A DNA stretch of 64,000 bases from Cryobacterium breve. GTDB lineage: Bacteria; Actinomycetota; Actinomycetes; Actinomycetales; Microbacteriaceae. Positions 36,790-48,511 of the stretch are shown here, in pieces. The notes below the pieces were generated by a model that saw nothing but the letters and a program-made list of their open reading frames with translations, was not told where the DNA came from and ran no database searches. Location: positions 173,210-237,209 of the forward strand of contig NZ_SOGJ01000021.1 in NCBI RefSeq assembly GCF_004402375.1, in the 5' to 3' direction. A program made the translations under genes and the position numbers. The number at the start of each line of letters is the position of its first letter. The stretch's first letter is position 1.

Positions 36790-38085
36790 ATGAGCGTATT
36801 CGCGAAGGCCTCGGCCTCCCGCTCAGTCCGGGCCGTCGTCACTGGAGTCGCCATGGTCGGCGTCAGTGCACTTCTGCTCACCGGATGCAGCAGCAACGCT
36901 GCAGATCCGGCTGAATCGGAAGCCCCCGCTGCGAGCGGAGACGCCCAAGCCATCACGGCCGGCGACCGCGACCTCACCCTGAAGATCGGCACCATCCTTC
37001 CCCAGAGTGGCGCCCTGGCCTTCCTCGGCCCGCCCGAAGAAGCCGGTGTCGCACTTGCCGTCAAGGACATCAACGACGCGAACCTCGGCCTCACCGTCGA
37101 GGCGATCTTCCGCGACTCCGGCGACACCACGACGGATACCGCAACCGGCTCTGTGACCGACCTTCTCTCGCAGGATGTCTCCGCGATCATCGGTGCGGCG
37201 TCCTCGGGCGTCTCCAAGACTGTGATCGACCAGATCACTGGTGCTGGCGTCGTGCAGTTCTCCCCGGCCAACACCTCGGCGGACTTCACGAAGTACGCCG
37301 ATAAGGACCTCTACTGGCGCACCGCCCCGTCTGACCTGTTGCAGGGTGAAGTTCTGGGCACCCAGATCGCCGAGGACGGCAACAGCACTCTCGGCCTCAT
37401 CGTACTCAACGACTCCTACGGCACCGGCCTGGCCGAGTCCACCACGGCGGCCTTCGAGGCTGCCGGCGGCGAGGTTGTCGCTACATCGCTCTTCAACGAG
37501 GGTGACTCCAACTTCGCGGCTCAGATCTCCGAAGTGACCGCCTCAAACCCGGACGCGATCGCCCTGATCACGTTCGACCAGGCCAAGGTCATCACCCCCG
37601 CACTGGTCGGCTCCGGCTACCCCGGTGGCAACCTCTACTTCGTGGACGGCAACCTGGCTGACTACAGCAAGGACTTCGACGCGGGCATCATCACCGGCGC
37701 GAAGGGCACCCTGCCCGGACTCGACGTGGGAACCCTCGGCGACTTCACCGACCGTCTCTTGGAGATCGACCCGACCCTGACCGACTTCAGCTACGCGGCC
37801 GAGTCCTACGACGCCGTCATGCTGGTCGCGATGGCTGCCTACGCGGCCAACGACGTCTCGGGTGAGGCCATCTCCAAGCACCTCCGCCAGGTCTCGGGCG
37901 GAACCGGCGACGGCGCGACGGTCACCGACTTCACCGCGGCGGCCGAGGCACTCGCGGCCGGCGACCAGGTCGACTACGACGGCTTCTCCGGCCCGGTCAC
38001 GTTCGACGAGAACGGCGACCCGACCGAGGCGACCATCGGCGTCTACGAATATGTCGAGGACAACACGTACAAGCGCATCAACTAG
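36790..38085 (+). CDS. livK: branched-chain amino-acid-type ABC transporter substrate-binding lipoprotein
   Basis: 431 residues. Lipoprotein signal with LLLTGC, Cys33. A full two-lobe Peripla_BP_6 protein follows: LKIGTILPQSGALAFLGPPE, SAIIGAASSGVSKTVIDQIT, RTAPSDLLQGEVLGTQIAED, and AESYDAVMLVAMAAYAAND near the end. It would bring leucine-type amino acids, or a related small ligand, to the LivHMGF transporter encoded convergently. AAGGAG precedes the ATG. The exact ligand cannot be read from sequence. Confidence 0.92.
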   Translation: MSVFAKASASRSVRAVVTGVAMVGVSALLLTGCSSNAADPAESEAPAASGDAQAITAGDRDLTLKIGTILPQSGALAFLGPPEEAGVALAVKDINDANLGLTVEAIFRDSGDTTTDTATGSVTDLLSQDVSAIIGAASSGVSKTVIDQITGAGVVQFSPANTSADFTKYADKDLYWRTAPSDLLQGEVLGTQIAEDGNSTLGLIVLNDSYGTGLAESTTAAFEAAGGEVVATSLFNEGDSNFAAQISEVTASNPDAIALITFDQAKVITPALVGSGYPGGNLYFVDGNLADYSKDFDAGIITGAKGTLPGLDVGTLGDFTDRLLEIDPTLTDFSYAAESYDAVMLVAMAAYAANDVSGEAISKHLRQVSGGTGDGATVTDFTAAAEALAAGDQVDYDGFSGPVTFDENGDPTEATIGVYEYVEDNTYKRIN

Positions 38086-38120
38086 CCACCGATCGGTCGC
38101 TGACTGATCTCTGACAGGTG

Positions 38121-38150
38121 AAGGGCCCCGACCTCGGTCGGGGCCCTTTT
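38121..38150 (+). terminator. terminator after livK
   Basis: AAGGGCCCCGAC (38121-38132), loop CTCG, GTCGGGGCCCTT (38137-38148), then TT. A perfect 12-bp stem. A second perfect 11-bp stem (38155-38165 with 38173-38183, CGCCCAGCGCC/GGCGCTGGGCG) follows directly. Confidence 0.9.
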
Positions 38151-38213
38151 CGTGCGCCCAGCGCCCGCCTACGGCGCTGGGCGACTCCCCAGAATCCGTC
38201 GTCGGTGCCGGAC

Positions 38214-38307
38214 ACGTCGATGCGGGTACGTCGCGATGCGGACACGTCGCGGTGCGGGTACGTCGCGATGCGGGTACGTCGCAATGCGGACACGTCGCGG
38301 TGCGGGC
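38214..38307. repeat. tandem 16-bp repeat array
   Basis: Five head-to-tail copies of a 16-bp unit of the form ACGTCGCRRTGCGGRY (38228-38307), preceded by a shortened 14-bp copy (38214-38227). The differences between copies are limited to the two purines in the middle and the last two bases. It lies in the non-coding gap between livK and livF. There are no spacers, so it is not a CRISPR array; it is a minisatellite-like repeat. Confidence 0.93.
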
Positions 38308-38350
38308 ACGCAGAAGCGGCACCCGAGAATCTCGGGTGCCGCTTCTGCGT
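38308..38350. terminator. 20-bp perfect hairpin between livK and livF
   Basis: The 20 bases at 38308-38327 are the exact reverse complement of 38331-38350, with loop AAT. There is no T-run on either side. Its position 28 bases beyond the livF stop suggests a terminator or RNA-end protector for the liv operon on the minus strand, possibly working in both directions. Confidence 0.7.
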
Positions 38351-38378
38351 GCTGGTCGTGCTGGTCGTGCAGCTGAGG

Positions 38379-39149
38379 TTAGTCGTCCTGGCCGAGAGTG
38401 CCGAGGTAGAGGCCGATCACCTTGGGATCGTTCAGCAGCTCCCGTCCGGTGCCCGTGTAGGCGTCGCGGCCCTGGTCGAGCACGTAGCCGCGGTCACAGA
38501 TCTGCAGGCACCGACGGGCATTCTGCTCCACCATGATGGTCGTGACGCCGGCCTTGTTGATCTCCTTGACGCGCAGGAAGGCTTCGTCCTGGCGCACCGG
38601 GGAGAGCCCGGCGCTCGGCTCATCGAGCAGCAGTACGTGCGGGCCCATCATCAGTGCCCGCGACATGGCGACCATCTGGCGCTCGCCGCCCGACAGCGAC
38701 CCGGCGCGCTGTTGAAGCCGCTTCTTCAGTTCCGGGAAGATCTCGGTGACGAACTCGAGGCGTTCGTGCAGGCCCTTCGGTTTCAGGAACATCCCCATCT
38801 CCAGGTTCTCCTGGATGGTGAGCGTGGGGAAGACGTTGTTCGTCTGAGGCACGAAGCCGACGCCTTTGGCGACGAGCTTGTTCGCCTTGAGGTTGGTGAT
38901 GTTCTCGCCGCGAAGCAGGATCTCACCCTCCCTCACCTTGACCTGGCCGAAGATCGACTTGAGCAGTGTGGACTTGCCGGCGCCGTTCGGGCCGATGATC
39001 CCGATCAGCTCGCCGTCGAAGGCGGTCAGGGAACAGGCGTTGAGGATGTTGACGCCCGGCAGGTAACCGGCCGTCACGGTCTTGACCTCGACGACGGGCT
39101 GCCCGGTGGGGGTGTAGGCCGGTGCGGCGGCAGGGCTAGTGTTCGTCAA
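38379..39149 (-). CDS. livF: branched-chain amino-acid ABC transporter ATP-binding protein LivF
   Basis: 256 residues. Walker A is GPNGAGKS at about 53-60, the signature is SLSGGERQMVAMSRALM, and Walker B is VLLLDEPSAGLSP. VEQNARRCLQICDRGYVLDQ near the end is typical of LivF. It is the last gene of livH-livM-livG-livF and overlaps livG by four bases. It energises uptake from LivK. Confidence 0.94.
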   Translation of the reverse strand: MTNTSPAAAPAYTPTGQPVVEVKTVTAGYLPGVNILNACSLTAFDGELIGIIGPNGAGKSTLLKSIFGQVKVREGEILLRGENITNLKANKLVAKGVGFVPQTNNVFPTLTIQENLEMGMFLKPKGLHERLEFVTEIFPELKKRLQQRAGSLSGGERQMVAMSRALMMGPHVLLLDEPSAGLSPVRQDEAFLRVKEINKAGVTTIMVEQNARRCLQICDRGYVLDQGRDAYTGTGRELLNDPKVIGLYLGTLGQDD

Positions 39150-40060
39150 TCGAGCAGCTCCTTAATGGCTTCGACGTGTTCTGTTTCGGCGGCCGGATCT
39201 TCGCCGAGGTCCTCGTCGTGGTGCTGGCCCAGGTAGGCGTCGATCACGGCGGGATTGCGCATCACCTCGTGCGGGTCGCCTTCGGCGACCACCCGGCCCT
39301 CGGCCATGACGATGACCCAGTCGGCGATGTGGCGAACCATATGCATGTCGTGCTCGACGAACAGCACCGTCATGCCTTCGGCCTTCAGGTTCAGGATGTG
39401 GTCCAGCAGCGACTGCGTCAGCGCCGGGTTCACCCCGGCCATCGGCTCGTCGAGCATGACCAGACTCGGCTCGCTCATCAGCGCCCGCGCCATCTCCAGC
39501 AGCTTGCGCTGCCCGCCGGACAGGCTGGCGGCGTAGTCGTCCTTCTTGGCGTCGAGCTTGAACCGTTCGAGGATGTCGATGGCCCGGGCCTTGTTCGCCT
39601 CCTCCTGCTTGCGCCAGAAGAAGGGGAAGATCGCCCGGAACAGGTTTTCGCCCGCCTGGCCTTTGGCACCGAGAAGCATGTTGTCCATGACCGTCAGCAG
39701 GCCGAGGGCTTTGGTGAGCTGGAAGGTGCGCACCTGGCCCATCCGGGCCACCTTGAACGCCGGCATGCCTGAGAGCGGGCGGCCCTCGAACGTCCACGAC
39801 CCGGAATCGGGTTTGTCGAATCCGGTGAGGAGGTTGAACAGGGTCGTTTTACCGGCCCCGTTCGGACCGATCAGCGCCGTGATGGCTCCGCGGGGGATTT
39901 CGACGTGGTCGACATCCACGGCCTTGAGCCCGCCGAAGGTGCGGCTCACGCCGTCGGCCACCAAGATCGGGTCGCGCTTTGTGCATCCCGGTCGGGCCTC
40001 GCCGATGTGCAGGTCGGTGGACTTGACCGGCTTGTTGCTGGGAACGGTGTTATTTGACAA
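39146..40060 (-). CDS. livG: branched-chain amino-acid ABC transporter ATP-binding protein LivG
   Basis: 304 residues, longer than the usual about 255 because of about 30 extra residues at each end. Walker A is GPNGAGKT at about 65-72, the signature is SLSGGQRKLLEMARALM, and Walker B is LVMLDEPMAGVNP. VARMGQVRTFQLTKALGLLT is the LivG-specific region. The acidic C-terminal tail is unusual. The start overlaps the livM end by 11 bases. Confidence 0.93.
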   Translation of the reverse strand: MSNNTVPSNKPVKSTDLHIGEARPGCTKRDPILVADGVSRTFGGLKAVDVDHVEIPRGAITALIGPNGAGKTTLFNLLTGFDKPDSGSWTFEGRPLSGMPAFKVARMGQVRTFQLTKALGLLTVMDNMLLGAKGQAGENLFRAIFPFFWRKQEEANKARAIDILERFKLDAKKDDYAASLSGGQRKLLEMARALMSEPSLVMLDEPMAGVNPALTQSLLDHILNLKAEGMTVLFVEHDMHMVRHIADWVIVMAEGRVVAEGDPHEVMRNPAVIDAYLGQHHDEDLGEDPAAETEHVEAIKELLD

Positions 40061-41033
40061 AGGCCAACTCCTTCTTGTTTCCGAAGATGCCCTGCGGTCT
40101 GAAGATGACTATGAGCATGATCGCCACTCCCACCAGGATGAAGCGCAGCTGGCCAGCCTGAATGCTGGTCATGAAGGGAATCCAGCCTGCTTCCACCGCG
40201 CGGGCGATGAACCCGGAGAAGAAGGAGAGCAGAACCCAGAAGACCATCGAGCCGATGACCGGCCCGAGGATCGTCGATGCGCCGCCGAGCAGGAGGATCG
40301 CGTAGATGAAGAATGTCAGAGACGTCTGGTAGTTCGACGGCACCACAGCACGGGGGAGCACGAAGATCATGCCCGCGATCGTGCCGAACGCGCCGCCGAG
40401 GATCAGAGACTGCATCTTGTAGGAGTAGACGTTCTTGCCGAGCGCGCGCACGGCATCCTCGTCTTCACGGATCCCCTTGATCACGCGACCCCACGGGCTG
40501 CGCATGATCTGCCAGGTGAACAGGCAGGCGAGAGCCACGATCGACCAGGCCACGATGCGCAGCCACCAGTCGTACTCGTTGTACTCGAAGGGACCGAAGC
40601 CGTACCGCCCCTCGGGGATGGGGTTGAGGCCGGCGAAACCGCCCTTGTACCCGCTGAGCCCGTTCGCCGAGCCGGTGATGGCCTGGAACGTGTTCGTCGT
40701 GAACAGGAGGCGCACGATCTCCGCCGCGGCGATCGTCACGATCGCCAGGTAGTCCGCCCGCAGACGCAGGGTAGGAATACCCAGGATCAGGGCGAAGATG
40801 ACGGATGCGCCGATCCCCACCAGCACGGCACCCCAGACGGGGAAGCCGAAGCTGAGGGTGGAAATGGCGAACCCGTAGGCGCCGAGGGCCATGAAGCCGG
40901 CCTGGCCGAAGTTCAGAAGGCCGGTGTATCCGAAGTGGATCGCCAGCCCGAGCGCCGCGAGGGCGTAGGCGGCGGTGGTCGGGCTGATCAGCTCGACGGC
41001 TGCGTTGCTAAAGATTGCTCCCCAGTCGATCAT
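40050..41033 (-). CDS. livM: branched-chain amino-acid ABC transporter permease LivM
   Basis: 327 residues with about nine to ten membrane segments. GYTGLLNFGQAGFMALGAYG, FALILGIPTLRLRADYLAIV and the EAA-type loop SPWGRVIKGIREDEDAVRAL are LivM hallmarks. The end has the family's FRPQGIFGNKKEL. It pairs with LivH to form the membrane channel. Spacing to livH is 11 bases. Confidence 0.94.
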   Translation of the reverse strand: MIDWGAIFSNAAVELISPTTAAYALAALGLAIHFGYTGLLNFGQAGFMALGAYGFAISTLSFGFPVWGAVLVGIGASVIFALILGIPTLRLRADYLAIVTIAAAEIVRLLFTTNTFQAITGSANGLSGYKGGFAGLNPIPEGRYGFGPFEYNEYDWWLRIVAWSIVALACLFTWQIMRSPWGRVIKGIREDEDAVRALGKNVYSYKMQSLILGGAFGTIAGMIFVLPRAVVPSNYQTSLTFFIYAILLLGGASTILGPVIGSMVFWVLLSFFSGFIARAVEAGWIPFMTSIQAGQLRFILVGVAIMLIVIFRPQGIFGNKKELAFVK

Positions 41034-41044
41034 CGGATGCCCTT

Positions 41045-42361
41045 CTAGCCAATTCTCTCTTTGCGACCCAGGATGCCTTGCGGCCGAAGCAGCAGAACCA
41101 GGATCAGCACGACAAGTGCACCGACGTATTTAAGGTCGGAGGGAAGCCACAGCGTCGACAGCTCGACGAACAGGCCGACGATGATCGAACCGATCAGGGC
41201 GCCGAAAGCGGTACCGAGTCCGCCGAGGGTCACGGCCGCGAAGACGAGCAGCAGGATCTGGAAGCCCATGTCCCAGCTGACGCCCGGCCGGAAATACGCC
41301 CACAGCACGCCACTGAGGCCGGCGAGCCCGCCGCCGAGCACCCAGACGATCCGGATGACGCCGTCGACGTCGATCCCGCTGGCCGAGGCCAGGCTGGGGT
41401 TGTCGGAGACGGCGCGGGTGGCCTTGCCGATGCGGGTACGCAGCAGGAAGTAGGACACTGCCAGCAGCACCACGATGCTGATCCCCATGCTGGCGAGGTC
41501 GATCATCGAGAGCCGGATCGGTCCCAGCTTCATGTCTGCCAGGCCGGAGCCGGGAAGCTGACTCGTTCCGCCGCCGACGAAGATCTGGAACAGGTAGCGC
41601 AGGGCGAGGGAGAGACCGATGCTCACGATCATCAGTGGGATCAAACCGACGCCCTTGCGACGCAGCGGTTTCCAGATCACCGCGTCCAGGCTCCAGCCGA
41701 GGCCGGCGCTGAGCGCGATCGCGATGACGATCGCCAGCCAGATCGGAACACCCAGGGTGACCGAGAAGAGGAGGGTCATCAGCGCCCCGAAGGTGATCAT
41801 CTCGGCGTGGGCGAAGTTGCTCAGCCCGGTGGTTCCGAAGATCAACGACAGCCCGATCGCGGCGAGGGCCAGAAGCAAACCGAAGTTCAGCCCGTTGACG
41901 AAGCGGTTGACGAACTGGTCGAAGAAGCTGACCGTCGTGCGCACGCCCTCGCCGAGGAAGAAGTTGACGGCCTTCACCTTGGTGAGACCGAACTCGGCCT
42001 CGGTCGTACTGCCGCCCTTGGCGACGATGACGCCCTTGGGCAGCGTCTCCTCGTCGAGGGAGACGGTATAGGTGGCCTTCTCGGGCACCCCGACCTTCCA
42101 CTTGCCGTCGACGCCCGTCTTCACGGATGCCTCGTAGCCGGATCCCTCGACGGTGATCAGCACACCCTCGAGCGGTTCCTGGTTGAACTGCACGTTGCCG
42201 GAGAGAACGTAGTCATACTCCTCGGTGCCCACCTCGTCCGCGTGAGCCGGACCGGCGGACAGTGTGGCGAATGTGGACATCGTCAGGGCTGCGAAGAGCA
42301 GGCCGAGAAAGATCACCAGCATCCTGGGTGAGAATCTGCGAACAGCTTCAGTGGAATTCAC
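41045..42361 (-). CDS. livH: LivH permease fused to an exported regulatory-like domain
   Basis: 438 residues; ordinary LivH has about 290-300. Residues 1-42 look like a cleavable signal (LLFAALTMSTFATLSAGPAHA then DE). Residues about 50-125 read as a carboxypeptidase-regulatory/Cna-B-like beta domain (SGNVQFNQEPLEGVLITVEG; TGVDGKWKVGVPEKATYTVS). LivH proper starts near 145 (FVNGLNFGLLLALAAIGLSL, IFGTTGLSNFAHAEMITFGA) and ends LLRPQGILGRKE. The extra domain should face outside, where LivK docks. It is the first gene of livHMGF. Confidence 0.9.
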   Translation of the reverse strand: MNSTEAVRRFSPRMLVIFLGLLFAALTMSTFATLSAGPAHADEVGTEEYDYVLSGNVQFNQEPLEGVLITVEGSGYEASVKTGVDGKWKVGVPEKATYTVSLDEETLPKGVIVAKGGSTTEAEFGLTKVKAVNFFLGEGVRTTVSFFDQFVNRFVNGLNFGLLLALAAIGLSLIFGTTGLSNFAHAEMITFGALMTLLFSVTLGVPIWLAIVIAIALSAGLGWSLDAVIWKPLRRKGVGLIPLMIVSIGLSLALRYLFQIFVGGGTSQLPGSGLADMKLGPIRLSMIDLASMGISIVVLLAVSYFLLRTRIGKATRAVSDNPSLASASGIDVDGVIRIVWVLGGGLAGLSGVLWAYFRPGVSWDMGFQILLLVFAAVTLGGLGTAFGALIGSIIVGLFVELSTLWLPSDLKYVGALVVLILVLLLRPQGILGRKERIG

Positions 42362-42447
42362 TGCACCTCCATGGGGGCACCGTTGGGTCTGTGACCGGGC
42401 GTGCCCCGGGTCTCACCTGCCAACATCTTTGTCGACAGTAAGTGACG

Positions 42448-45242
<2,795 letters not shown>

Positions 45243-45305
45243 CACCTCAGGATGCACCCCGCGGCATCCGTCGGCGAGGAGCCCCGCGGCACCTAAACTG
45301 GAATC

Positions 45306-46424
45306 ATGGAAATCGAGATCGGCCGCTCCAAGCGCGCTCGCCGCGTGTACGCCTTCGACGACATCGCGATTGTGCCCAGCCGGCGCACCCGCGACCCGGA
45401 GGATGTGTCGGTCAGCTGGGCCATCGACGCGTACCAGTTCTCGATCCCGTTCCTCGCGGCCCCGATGGACTCCGTGGTGTCGCCCAAGACAGCCATCATG
45501 ATGGGCCAGCTCGGCGGCGTCGGCGTGCTCGACCTCGAAGGCCTCTGGACCCGATACGACAACCCCGAGCCGCTCCTCGCCGAGATTCGGGAGCTGCCCG
45601 CCGACCGGGCCACCGCACGTATGCAGGAGATGTACGCCGAGCCGATCAAGCCCGAACTCGTCACCGAGCGCCTCGCGGAGATCCGCGCGGCCGGTGTCAC
45701 CGTGGCCGGAGCCCTGTCGCCGCAGCGCACGCAGGAACTGTACGGAACGGTCGTCGCCGCCGGCGTCGACCTGTTCGTCATCCGCGGCACCACCGTCTCG
45801 GCCGAGCACGTCTCGCAGAACCAGGAACCCCTCAACCTCAAGAAGTTCATCTACGAGCTCGACGTGCCCGTGATCGTGGGCGGCGCGGCGACATACACGG
45901 CGGCCCTGCACCTCATGCGCACGGGCGCGGCTGGCGTGCTCGTGGGCTTCGGCGGCGGTGCGGCGTCGACCACACGCGCATCCCTCGGCATCCACGCCCC
46001 CATGGCCACGGCCGTGGCGGACGTCGCCGGCGCCCGCCGGGACTACATGGACGAGTCCGGCGGACGCTACGTGCATGTCATCGCCGACGGCGGACTCAAC
46101 ACCTCCGGCGACATCGTCAAGGCCATCGCCTGCGGCGCCGACGCGGTCATGCTCGGCACAGCCCTGGCCCGCGCGACGGATGCCCCCGGCGGCGGGTTCC
46201 ACTGGGGTGCCGAGGTGCACCACTCGAAGCTGCCCCGCGGCAAACGGGTCGAGGTGGGCGCTCTCGCGCCGCTCGAGACGATCCTCTACGGCCCGACTCC
46301 GATCGCCGACGGCACCGCGAACCTCGTGGGCGCCCTGCGCCGTTCGATGGCCACGACCGGCTACTCCGACCTGAAGGAATTCCAGCGCGTCGAGGTGGTC
46401 GTCGCTCCCTACCGGGGGAACTAG
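45306..46424 (+). CDS. guaB3: GuaB3 family IMP dehydrogenase-related protein
   Basis: 372 residues, a TIM-barrel relative of GuaB without CBS domains. The start MEIEIGRSKRARRVYAFDDI and FLAAPMDSVVSPKTAIMMGQ are typical. In the loop where GuaB has SICTTR this protein has AASTTR, so the catalytic Cys is replaced by Ser221. It thus should not act as a normal IMP dehydrogenase. Actinobacteria commonly carry this paralogue near guaB. A GMP reductase role has been proposed for relatives, but the missing Cys argues for caution here. Confidence 0.92.
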   Translation: MEIEIGRSKRARRVYAFDDIAIVPSRRTRDPEDVSVSWAIDAYQFSIPFLAAPMDSVVSPKTAIMMGQLGGVGVLDLEGLWTRYDNPEPLLAEIRELPADRATARMQEMYAEPIKPELVTERLAEIRAAGVTVAGALSPQRTQELYGTVVAAGVDLFVIRGTTVSAEHVSQNQEPLNLKKFIYELDVPVIVGGAATYTAALHLMRTGAAGVLVGFGGGAASTTRASLGIHAPMATAVADVAGARRDYMDESGGRYVHVIADGGLNTSGDIVKAIACGADAVMLGTALARATDAPGGGFHWGAEVHHSKLPRGKRVEVGALAPLETILYGPTPIADGTANLVGALRRSMATTGYSDLKEFQRVEVVVAPYRGN

Positions 46425-46543
46425 GCCGGCACGCGGGTGAACCCGGCCGTCAGCGGCCGGATCCGCCGCGGGCGGTTGTCGCGCCGTTCCGAGTGAACTA
46501 GCTTCTGTGTACACACCACACCATCCGAACTGGGAGTGAGCAC

Positions 46544-48274
46544 ATGGCAACAGGCAACTCGGCGTCACGGTCCGCGAAACTGGGTCCGGAAGAACGGGCC
46601 GCGGCCCTTGAACGGCTCACGGGCAAGGAGCTCGACATCCTGGTCGTGGGCGGCGGCATCGTCGGCGCAGGCGCCGCCCTGGACGCGGTCACCCGCGGCC
46701 TGAGCGTCGGCATCCTCGAGGCCAGAGACTGGGCATCGGGAACGTCGAGCCGGTCGTCGAAGCTGGTGCACGGCGGCATCCGTTATCTGGAACAGGCCGA
46801 CTTTCGGCTGGTGCGCGAGGCGTTGACTGAGCGTGGACTACTTCTGCAGCGCATCGCCCCGCATTTGGTGAAGCCGGTCCGGTTCCTGTACCCGCTCCGG
46901 AAGCGGGTCACCGAGCGCTTCTACGTGGGCGCGGGCATGCTGCTCTACGACCTGTTCTCCTATGCCGGCGGGCGGGCCCCCGGCGTGCCGCACCATCGCC
47001 ACCTGTCCAAGCGGCAGGTGAAGGCACTCCTGCCGAGCCTGAACACCGACACGATCGTCGGCGGCATCACCTACTACGACGGCCAGGTCGATGACGCGCT
47101 CTACGTGGCCTCGCTCGTGCGCACAGCGTCGTTCTACGGGGCGCACGCGGCCAGCCGGGTGCGCGTCGAGGGCTTCATCAAGGTCGGCGAGCGGGTGGTC
47201 GGAGTGCACGCCCACGACCTTCAGACCGGGGAGCGGTTCGATGTGCGGGCCCGTCAGGTCGTGAACGCGACGGGCGTCTGGACCGACGACACCCAGCGCA
47301 TGGTCGGCGAACGCGGCACATTCAAGGTGCGGGCGTCGAAGGGCGTGCACCTTGTCGTGCCCCGGGACCGGTTCCAGTCGGCGATGGGTCTGCTGCTGCG
47401 CACCGAGAAGAGTGTTCTGTTCGTCATCCCGTGGGGACGTCACTGGCTGATCGGCACGACCGACACCGACTGGCACCTGGACAAGGCGCATCCCGCGGCT
47501 ACGGCCGCCGACATCGACTACCTGCTCGAGCATGTGAACGCGGTGCTGCGGGTGCCGCTCACCCGGGAAGACGTCGAAGGCGTCTATGCGGGCCTCCGGC
47601 CGCTGCTGGCCGGCGAGTCGGAGAGCACCTCGAAGCTGTCACGCGAACACCTGGTCGGGCATTCCGTGCCCGGACTCGTGGTGATCGCGGGCGGCAAATG
47701 GACCACGTATCGGGTGATGGCGAAGGATGCGATCGATGCCGCCGCCGACGCGCTCGACGAACGCGTGCCTGCCTCCACCACCCACGACATCCCCCTGCTC
47801 GGCGCGGAAGGCTATCAGGCCGCCTGGAACAAGCGCAGCCGGATCGCCCGGGCCTTCGGCCTGCATACCGCCCGGGTCGAGCACCTGTTGAACCGGTACG
47901 GCACTCTGACCGACGAGCTGCTCGACCTCATCCGCGGCACGCCGTCGCTGGCCGACCCGCTGCCAGGGGCAGACGACTACATCGAGGCCGAGGTGGTCTA
48001 TGCAGCCACCCATCTGGGCGCCCTGCACCTCGAGGACGTGCTGGCCCGCCGCACCCGCATCTCGATAGAGGCCTGGGACCGTGGTGTGTCCGCCGCCCCC
48101 GTGGCTGCCCGGCTGATGGCCGGCGTTCTCGGCTGGGATGAAGCCCGAGAAACGCGCGAGGTGGGCCACTACCTCAAGCGGGTGGCCGCGGAGCGGGCGT
48201 CGCAACAGCAACCGGACGACGAGTCCGCCGACCGCGCGCGCCTCGAGGCCCCAGACATCGTGGCCACGAAGTAA
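46544..48274 (+). CDS. glpD: glycerol-3-phosphate dehydrogenase (FAD-dependent)
   Basis: 576 residues. It oxidises glycerol-3-phosphate to dihydroxyacetone phosphate at the membrane face and feeds the respiratory chain. The FAD motif DILVVGGGIVGAGAALDAVT is at about 31-50, the GlpD motifs SSRSSKLVHGGIRYLEQADF and PWGRHWLIGTTDTDWH follow, and the C-terminal DAO_C domain starts near 430. CTGGGAGTGAG precedes the ATG. A charged tail of about 25 residues ends it. A GDPD that could supply glycerol-3-phosphate is at 55139. Confidence 0.95.
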   Translation: MATGNSASRSAKLGPEERAAALERLTGKELDILVVGGGIVGAGAALDAVTRGLSVGILEARDWASGTSSRSSKLVHGGIRYLEQADFRLVREALTERGLLLQRIAPHLVKPVRFLYPLRKRVTERFYVGAGMLLYDLFSYAGGRAPGVPHHRHLSKRQVKALLPSLNTDTIVGGITYYDGQVDDALYVASLVRTASFYGAHAASRVRVEGFIKVGERVVGVHAHDLQTGERFDVRARQVVNATGVWTDDTQRMVGERGTFKVRASKGVHLVVPRDRFQSAMGLLLRTEKSVLFVIPWGRHWLIGTTDTDWHLDKAHPAATAADIDYLLEHVNAVLRVPLTREDVEGVYAGLRPLLAGESESTSKLSREHLVGHSVPGLVVIAGGKWTTYRVMAKDAIDAAADALDERVPASTTHDIPLLGAEGYQAAWNKRSRIARAFGLHTARVEHLLNRYGTLTDELLDLIRGTPSLADPLPGADDYIEAEVVYAATHLGALHLEDVLARRTRISIEAWDRGVSAAPVAARLMAGVLGWDEARETREVGHYLKRVAAERASQQQPDDESADRARLEAPDIVATK

Positions 48275-48340
48275 GGGAGAGGGCGTCGCATCCGTCACGC
48301 CGCAGCGGCACCTGCCCCCGGTGCGTCCACGGCCCGAACC

Positions 48341-48417
48341 AATTCGACGGAGATAGTGCCAGTGACGTGCCGAAACACGCCCGTCAGTGCGTTCGAGAGC
48401 AAAATCTCCGTCGAATG
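48341..48417. repeat. 77-bp inverted-repeat element, copy B
   Basis: ATTCGACGGAGAT (48342-48354) and its exact reverse complement (48404-48416) flank 49 bases. The outer left base run is CCGAACC as in copies C and D. The last base of the element is G instead of T, so the arm is 13 bp. It lies between the codirectional genes glpD and khtT. The interior can form a short CGTG-CCGAAA-CACG hairpin. Confidence 0.88.
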
Positions 48418-48511
48418 CGTGAGGGGCCGGCCCGCGTCTCCACGGGCAGATGGCACCCGAACTCGCTCCGGTAGACTGGGCTGACTGCCCACAAACCTCA
48501 GGAGTCGCACC

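Noticed and set aside
38214..38307. CRISPR array
   Set aside because: The units are contiguous 16-bp repeats without spacers, and no cas gene is present.
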